Below, one piece after another: positions 59,235 to 64,000 of a DNA stretch of 64,000 bases. This stretch comes from Forficula auricularia (lineage: Eukaryota; Arthropoda; Insecta; Dermaptera; Forficulidae). Under the pieces are notes generated by a model that had not been told where the DNA came from, did not search any database, and was given only the letters and a program-made list of their open reading frames with translations. The position numbers were made by a program, and so were the translations under genes. Location: contig JALMQS010000085.1 of NCBI GenBank assembly GCA_024734495.1, positions 23,503,077 to 23,567,076 of the forward strand. The letters are read 5' to 3'. How positions within the stretch are numbered: position 1 is the first letter of the stretch; each line of letters starts with the position of its first letter.

Positions 59235-60040
59235 TAATTGTTTTACTAAAATATAATCGAACTATTTTTCTTTTCTATAAAAGTTGTTTCTTTATGAAAG
59301 ATCTACTAATATTCCATTTGATAAATGTAATGTACCCATTTGAAATTTCGAAGTTGTGGATTCTTTAGGAAAACAAAAATGTCATCAAAAGATAGTTTAA
59401 CTAACATTTGGTAATTCAATTTTTTTCGTTTTCTCCCATTGATCTTTTAGTAAGAAAGTAAAGACGGGTGGTGTGAATTCCCCTAAAAAAAAAAAAAAAA
59501 AAAAAAATGATATTTCAGTTCATATTATTTATTATTAATGAATATTATTTAATGGGTATAATAGTAGTTTGAGAGGAATTTTAGATATGTTAGGCGAAGG
59601 ATACAGTGAATATTTTTTCTTTTATTATAATTTATTATACTCTTGTGAACTTGCATTATTATGTACAATAATAATATGTCTCGGTTAACACAATGTACGT
59701 ATAATAAAAGAAAACCTATTTTTCTTTAATTCTTCACCAAACATGGGAACCTGACTGTAGCTAAGAAACTTCCCATACTTTCTAAAATTATTATTATAAA
59801 ATGGCTGTTGCTTCCTTTATTTTCAATATTTTTTATTTTATTTTTATAAATAGGATTTTTTTAAAATAATATTTATTGGAGAATGTCATACACCAGGAGG
59901 TGCAAGACCTTTAACCCAGAAATGATCTCACCATCGGGAAAAGAGGAATGATTAATTTTAAACATCTAAGGAAACGAAATATTTAAAAGAATTACAATTT
60001 ATATTGGGGCATTAGAGAGTTAGGCAAAGGATCAATGAAG

Positions 60041-60262
60041 TTAAGAAACATGTGGCGGGGTTTGTTCTGAGAAGGGTAACCCTCTTCAGACACCATCTGG
60101 TGTTGACATTTTTAGAGCCTTTCCAAATGCAGCCGAGTTGGGTTCATCGGCATTCGTTTAGAATTTATTGAGAAGGACTAAACAGGGATAATGGGAGATG
60201 CAACCCTCTATTTTCCTTAGAAATGCAACAACTATAGACACAAGCTGGCCATTTATCACGGG
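60041..60262 (-). pseudogene. Decayed coding relic of unknown origin
   Basis: One minus-strand frame runs 74 codons broken by two stops: PVINGQLVSIVVAFLRKIEG, LVLLNKF, stop, TNADEPNSAAFGKALKMSTP, DGV, stop, RGLPFSEQTPPHVS. It keeps coding-like composition in a region otherwise AT-rich. I cannot name the family. Confidence 0.35.
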
Positions 60263-60639
60263 TCCTATGTTTACAATTTTTCTCTAGATCGTTGAAATTA
60301 AATTAAGAGGTTTCGACTATCAAATAAAAATTTACTTGAACGATTTTTTTTTTTTTTTTTTGATTTTTTTGAATATTCTACTATTTTAGTAATGTTTTTA
60401 GTTTTGCAAAAACTCAATCTATTAAAACAGTAAGTACTATACAAGCATTAAGGTATTATAAATTGATTCAAAGATTTTTTTCCTAAAGTTGTTCTAATTA
60501 TAGTTTAATAAAAATGTCAAATTAAAATAAAAGAGATGTGTAGCTATAAATGAATAATATGTGTACAGAGAAAATCAACGTTTAAGGGATACAATATTGC
60601 AATTCTAGGGATAGAGGATTATAATTTAAAAGATTTTGT

Positions 60640-60900
60640 TTTGCCGAGAGAAGAGAGGTGTTGGTTAATTCATAAAGAGAAATCAGTGAGATTGTCTTCT
60701 GGATGATGCAAATAAAAGATCCTTTGTTATGTGACAGCTTAGTATTACGACAAAGCGAATTTATCTACAAGCAATCGGGTATTTGAACCTTTAAAAAATA
60801 ACAGATAAAATATTTCTAATTAAAAGGACTGATGATGAAGGCCAATCCTTCGAAACTATACTCTTCTAAGAAATAAATTATATGTATACATATTTATTTT
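60640..60900 (+). mobile_element. PLE-type terminal element with hammerhead
   Basis: Starts TTTTGTTTTGCCGAGAG like 44757 and carries a hammerhead at 60825-60867, then AAATAAATTATATGTATACA. Confidence 0.65.
60825..60867 (+). ncRNA. Hammerhead ribozyme motif
   Basis: Stem I AGGA/TTCT (one G-U), core CTGATGA, stem II GAAGG-CCAAT-CCTTC, GAAAC, TATA; the cleavage triplet reads CTC instead of GTC, which opens one stem III pair. Confidence 0.55.
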
Positions 60901-61435
60901 AACAAAAATGGCCAAGCGACCAGTATCATATTAAAAAATAAAAATTTTATTTCTTATTTATTCATTTTATTTGGCAGATTTAAGTCGATAATAAACACGT
61001 TTCGAGTGCAGTTATCGCTACTCTTCATCAATGGACTTGAACTGGAAAATTGACTGGACATGTCTTAATAACACTGTTCGATAAAAAATTTCCCCCTTAA
61101 ACCTAACAATGAATTCCAGTAGAGTTTTCTACGCTGATTATCATGCAATTTCCCGATTTTTTAGAACACGTCAGAATTTTGTGAGATATTATCGGTCAAA
61201 ATGACGAAAAAGGCCATTTTGACTTATTTTCGAGTCCCATTAATTATTAAACAGCAATATTTGAAATCAAAATATTTTGTTGAGCTAATAGAAAACATCT
61301 GCCTCTTTGATTTTCAAATTACCACTTGTTTTTAGTTCAATTAGAACTCGAGTTATAACTAGCAAACTAAAACTACGTGAAGATAAAAGTAAATAAATAT
61401 TATATGCAATATTCATTTTTTTTTTTATTTTATTT

Positions 61436-61600
61436 TGTTTATTGGGCCTCCGAGGAGCGGGCAGCCTCTTACAAAGATAAAAGGATTATTACACAAATTT
61501 CACACTCTCAGCTTGAGAACAAATAAATTCCGATTCAGAGCGGGTGGCTGAGGGAACCAGGATTAATCCTGGCTCACATTTCACATTTCTTTTTTTTTTT
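61436..61600. repeat. GC-richer short element, unassigned
   Basis: GGCCTCCGAGGAGCGGGCAG and an ACCAGGATTAATCCTGG palindrome at 61557-61573, followed by a T-run. Possibly a SINE, but no clear B box. Confidence 0.3.
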
Positions 61601-61749
61601 GTATTTACAATAAAATAATCATACGCCACCCACTCTATATGTTCTTCTGCTGAAAGTGTAAAAAATTACTATGAGTTAAGATTTATAGGTCACTTGTTTC
61701 ACATTAAAATTAAAAAAATAAAAGATATAAATTTTTTCAATATATATAT

Positions 61750-62050
61750 TTCTCAAAAAGAAACAAAGAGGTTGTCCTCTGGTCTTCATCATCAGTCTTT
61801 TTAATTATAAATATTGTTTTCATGGAGTCAATACCGTACGGATATTTGAAAATTTGATGTTTCTTCACTGGTAGTCCGGTTAGAGGCCAAAACAAATAAA
61901 TAATATATATATACAGATATATCATCTCGATATATATATATGTATATGTTTATTTTCATCAAACTTCAGAGGACAACCTCTTTGTTTTTCTCTTTGTGAA
62001 TCAACAACTTTCTTTACTCTCGGCAAAACAAAAACTTTTCAATTATATAT
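61750..62050 (-). mobile_element. PLE-type terminal element, uninterrupted copy
   Basis: Reverse complement of the element split by the LINE at 44757/49322, from TTTTGCCGAGAG to ACATCAAATTTTC and CTGATGATGAAGACC. Its hammerhead is broken: after the first half of stem II it jumps to AGAGGACAACCTC, so GAAA is missing. Confidence 0.65.
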
Positions 62051-62082
62051 ATTTCGAGCTGCAAGCTCATCTTCAGAAAAGT
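62034..62082 (-). ncRNA. Hammerhead ribozyme motif
   Basis: Stem I ACTTTT/AAAAGT (6 bp), core CTGAAGA, stem II GAGCT-TGC-AGCTC, GAAA, AU-rich stem III. The residue before stem I appears to be G, normally unfavourable for cleavage. A degraded inverted partner is at 62116-62165. Confidence 0.5.
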
Positions 62083-62469
62083 ACAGAATTATAACTTTAT
62101 AGTTAGTAATAGTATAATTCTGTACTTTCCTGAAGATGAGCTTACAGCAAAATACATATATATTGAAAAAATTTGTATCTTTTATTTTTAATTTTTTTTT
62201 TTTTTAATGTGAAACAAGTGACCTAGAGAGAGGAAATCTTAACTCATAGTAAATGAATATTGCACGCATATAATAATATTTATTTACTTTTATCTTTATT
62301 AAAGATGTTTCACCTTGCACCAACACCACAATCCCTATTAATTATTAAAACTACACGTGATTATAAAGGATAATAAGAAAAAACACTTGCCCATATATAG
62401 ATAAAAACCTAGGTCTTAGTTTTTAGTTATAACTGGAGTTCTATTCTAATTGAGCGAAAAACAAGTGAG

Positions 62470-62576
<107 letters not shown>

Positions 62577-62610
62577 AAATCAAGAGAGCTGTTTTTCTAT
62601 AACGTCAGCG

Positions 62611-62611
62611 A

Positions 62612-62643
<32 letters not shown>

Positions 62644-62644
62644 A
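62611..62644. repeat. GAAA microsatellite
   Basis: (GAAA)n tract. Confidence 0.9.
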
Positions 62645-62731
62645 AACAAAATATTTTGATTTCAAATATTGCTCTTTAATATTTAATGGGACTCGAAAAT
62701 AATTTTTAAGAAAAAAAAAAAAAAGAAATAA

Positions 62732-63580
<849 letters not shown>

Positions 63581-64000
63581 AAAAATAGGTCAAAATGGCA
63601 TTTTTCGTCATTTTGACCGATAATATCTTAAAACTCTGACGTGTTGTAAAAAATCGGAAAATTGCATGATAATCAGCGTATAAAACTCTACTGGAATCCA
63701 TTGTTAGAAATTTTTGTTTAATTTTTGATGAGCAGTGTAATTAGCCATTTTTGTTAAAATAAAAATATTATGGCCAACAAACACGTTTATCTTTAAATAC
63801 TTATTTAAATTCGTTATATATGTTTATTTGCATCAAGCAGAGGACAACCTCATTGCTATCTCTTTATAATAGTTGTCTAGTTTCCCTCCCGGACTCCCAA
63901 CGAGTAACCGCGCCTCATATTGCCTAACTTCCAGGGGAACAGATAGATGCTTTTAACATATTACCTTTGGCTAAAAAAAAAAGAAAAACTTATTTATTAT

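Noticed and set aside
61000..61045. Minus-strand hammerhead
   Set aside because: Core begins TTGATGA and the cleavage position is G.

Overview
This is a eukaryotic, very AT-rich and transposon-dense window, almost certainly from an arthropod. The clearest host gene is the 3' end of simjang/p66 (GATAD2-type subunit of the NuRD complex) on the minus strand at 56268-57251, in a GC-rich exon. The mix of Penelope-like, hAT, pogo/Tigger, PIF/Harbinger and several non-LTR families fits an arthropod. A parasitic copepod is a weak personal guess; nothing here proves the species.

Layout. 1-2.1 kb holds a hAT transposase remnant and the 3' end of a Penelope-like element (PLE) with a GIY-YIG endonuclease and a downstream hammerhead ribozyme (HHR). 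2.7-5.6 kb is tandem and dispersed repeats. 6.3-13 kb contains three very large palindromic or foldback elements, one built around tRNA-like modules. 13.8-31 kb mixes AACCGACTTC-ended elements, inverted HHR pairs, SINE-like copies and truncated non-LTR fragments. 39.9-52.8 kb is one locus represented twice across a 100-N gap, the second copy carrying an almost full-length non-LTR retrotransposon (ORF1 and ORF2). 53-64 kb holds MITEs, the simjang exons and extreme microsatellite and homopolymer tracts (105 G in a row).

Host genes. Besides simjang I assemble a three-exon plus-strand gene (16509-16667, 27416-27527, 35812-36005). Its splice phases agree (0, then 1) and it would encode a 154-residue secreted protein with 14 cysteines after the signal peptide. 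I do not recognise its family. The whole 16.7-35.8 kb region would be its introns, so most transposons there are intronic. Simjang has an in-frame 78-nt segment with perfect intron ends that stretches its zinc finger; removing it restores normal spacing.

The most notable system is a scattered population of minimal hammerhead ribozymes (core CTGANGA, stem II hairpin, GAAA, tiny stem III, matching stem I). At least a dozen look intact. Many lie as divergent pairs at the two sides of palindromes, and they share downstream sequence with the PLE 3' end, which points to PLE terminal repeats and their non-autonomous derivatives.
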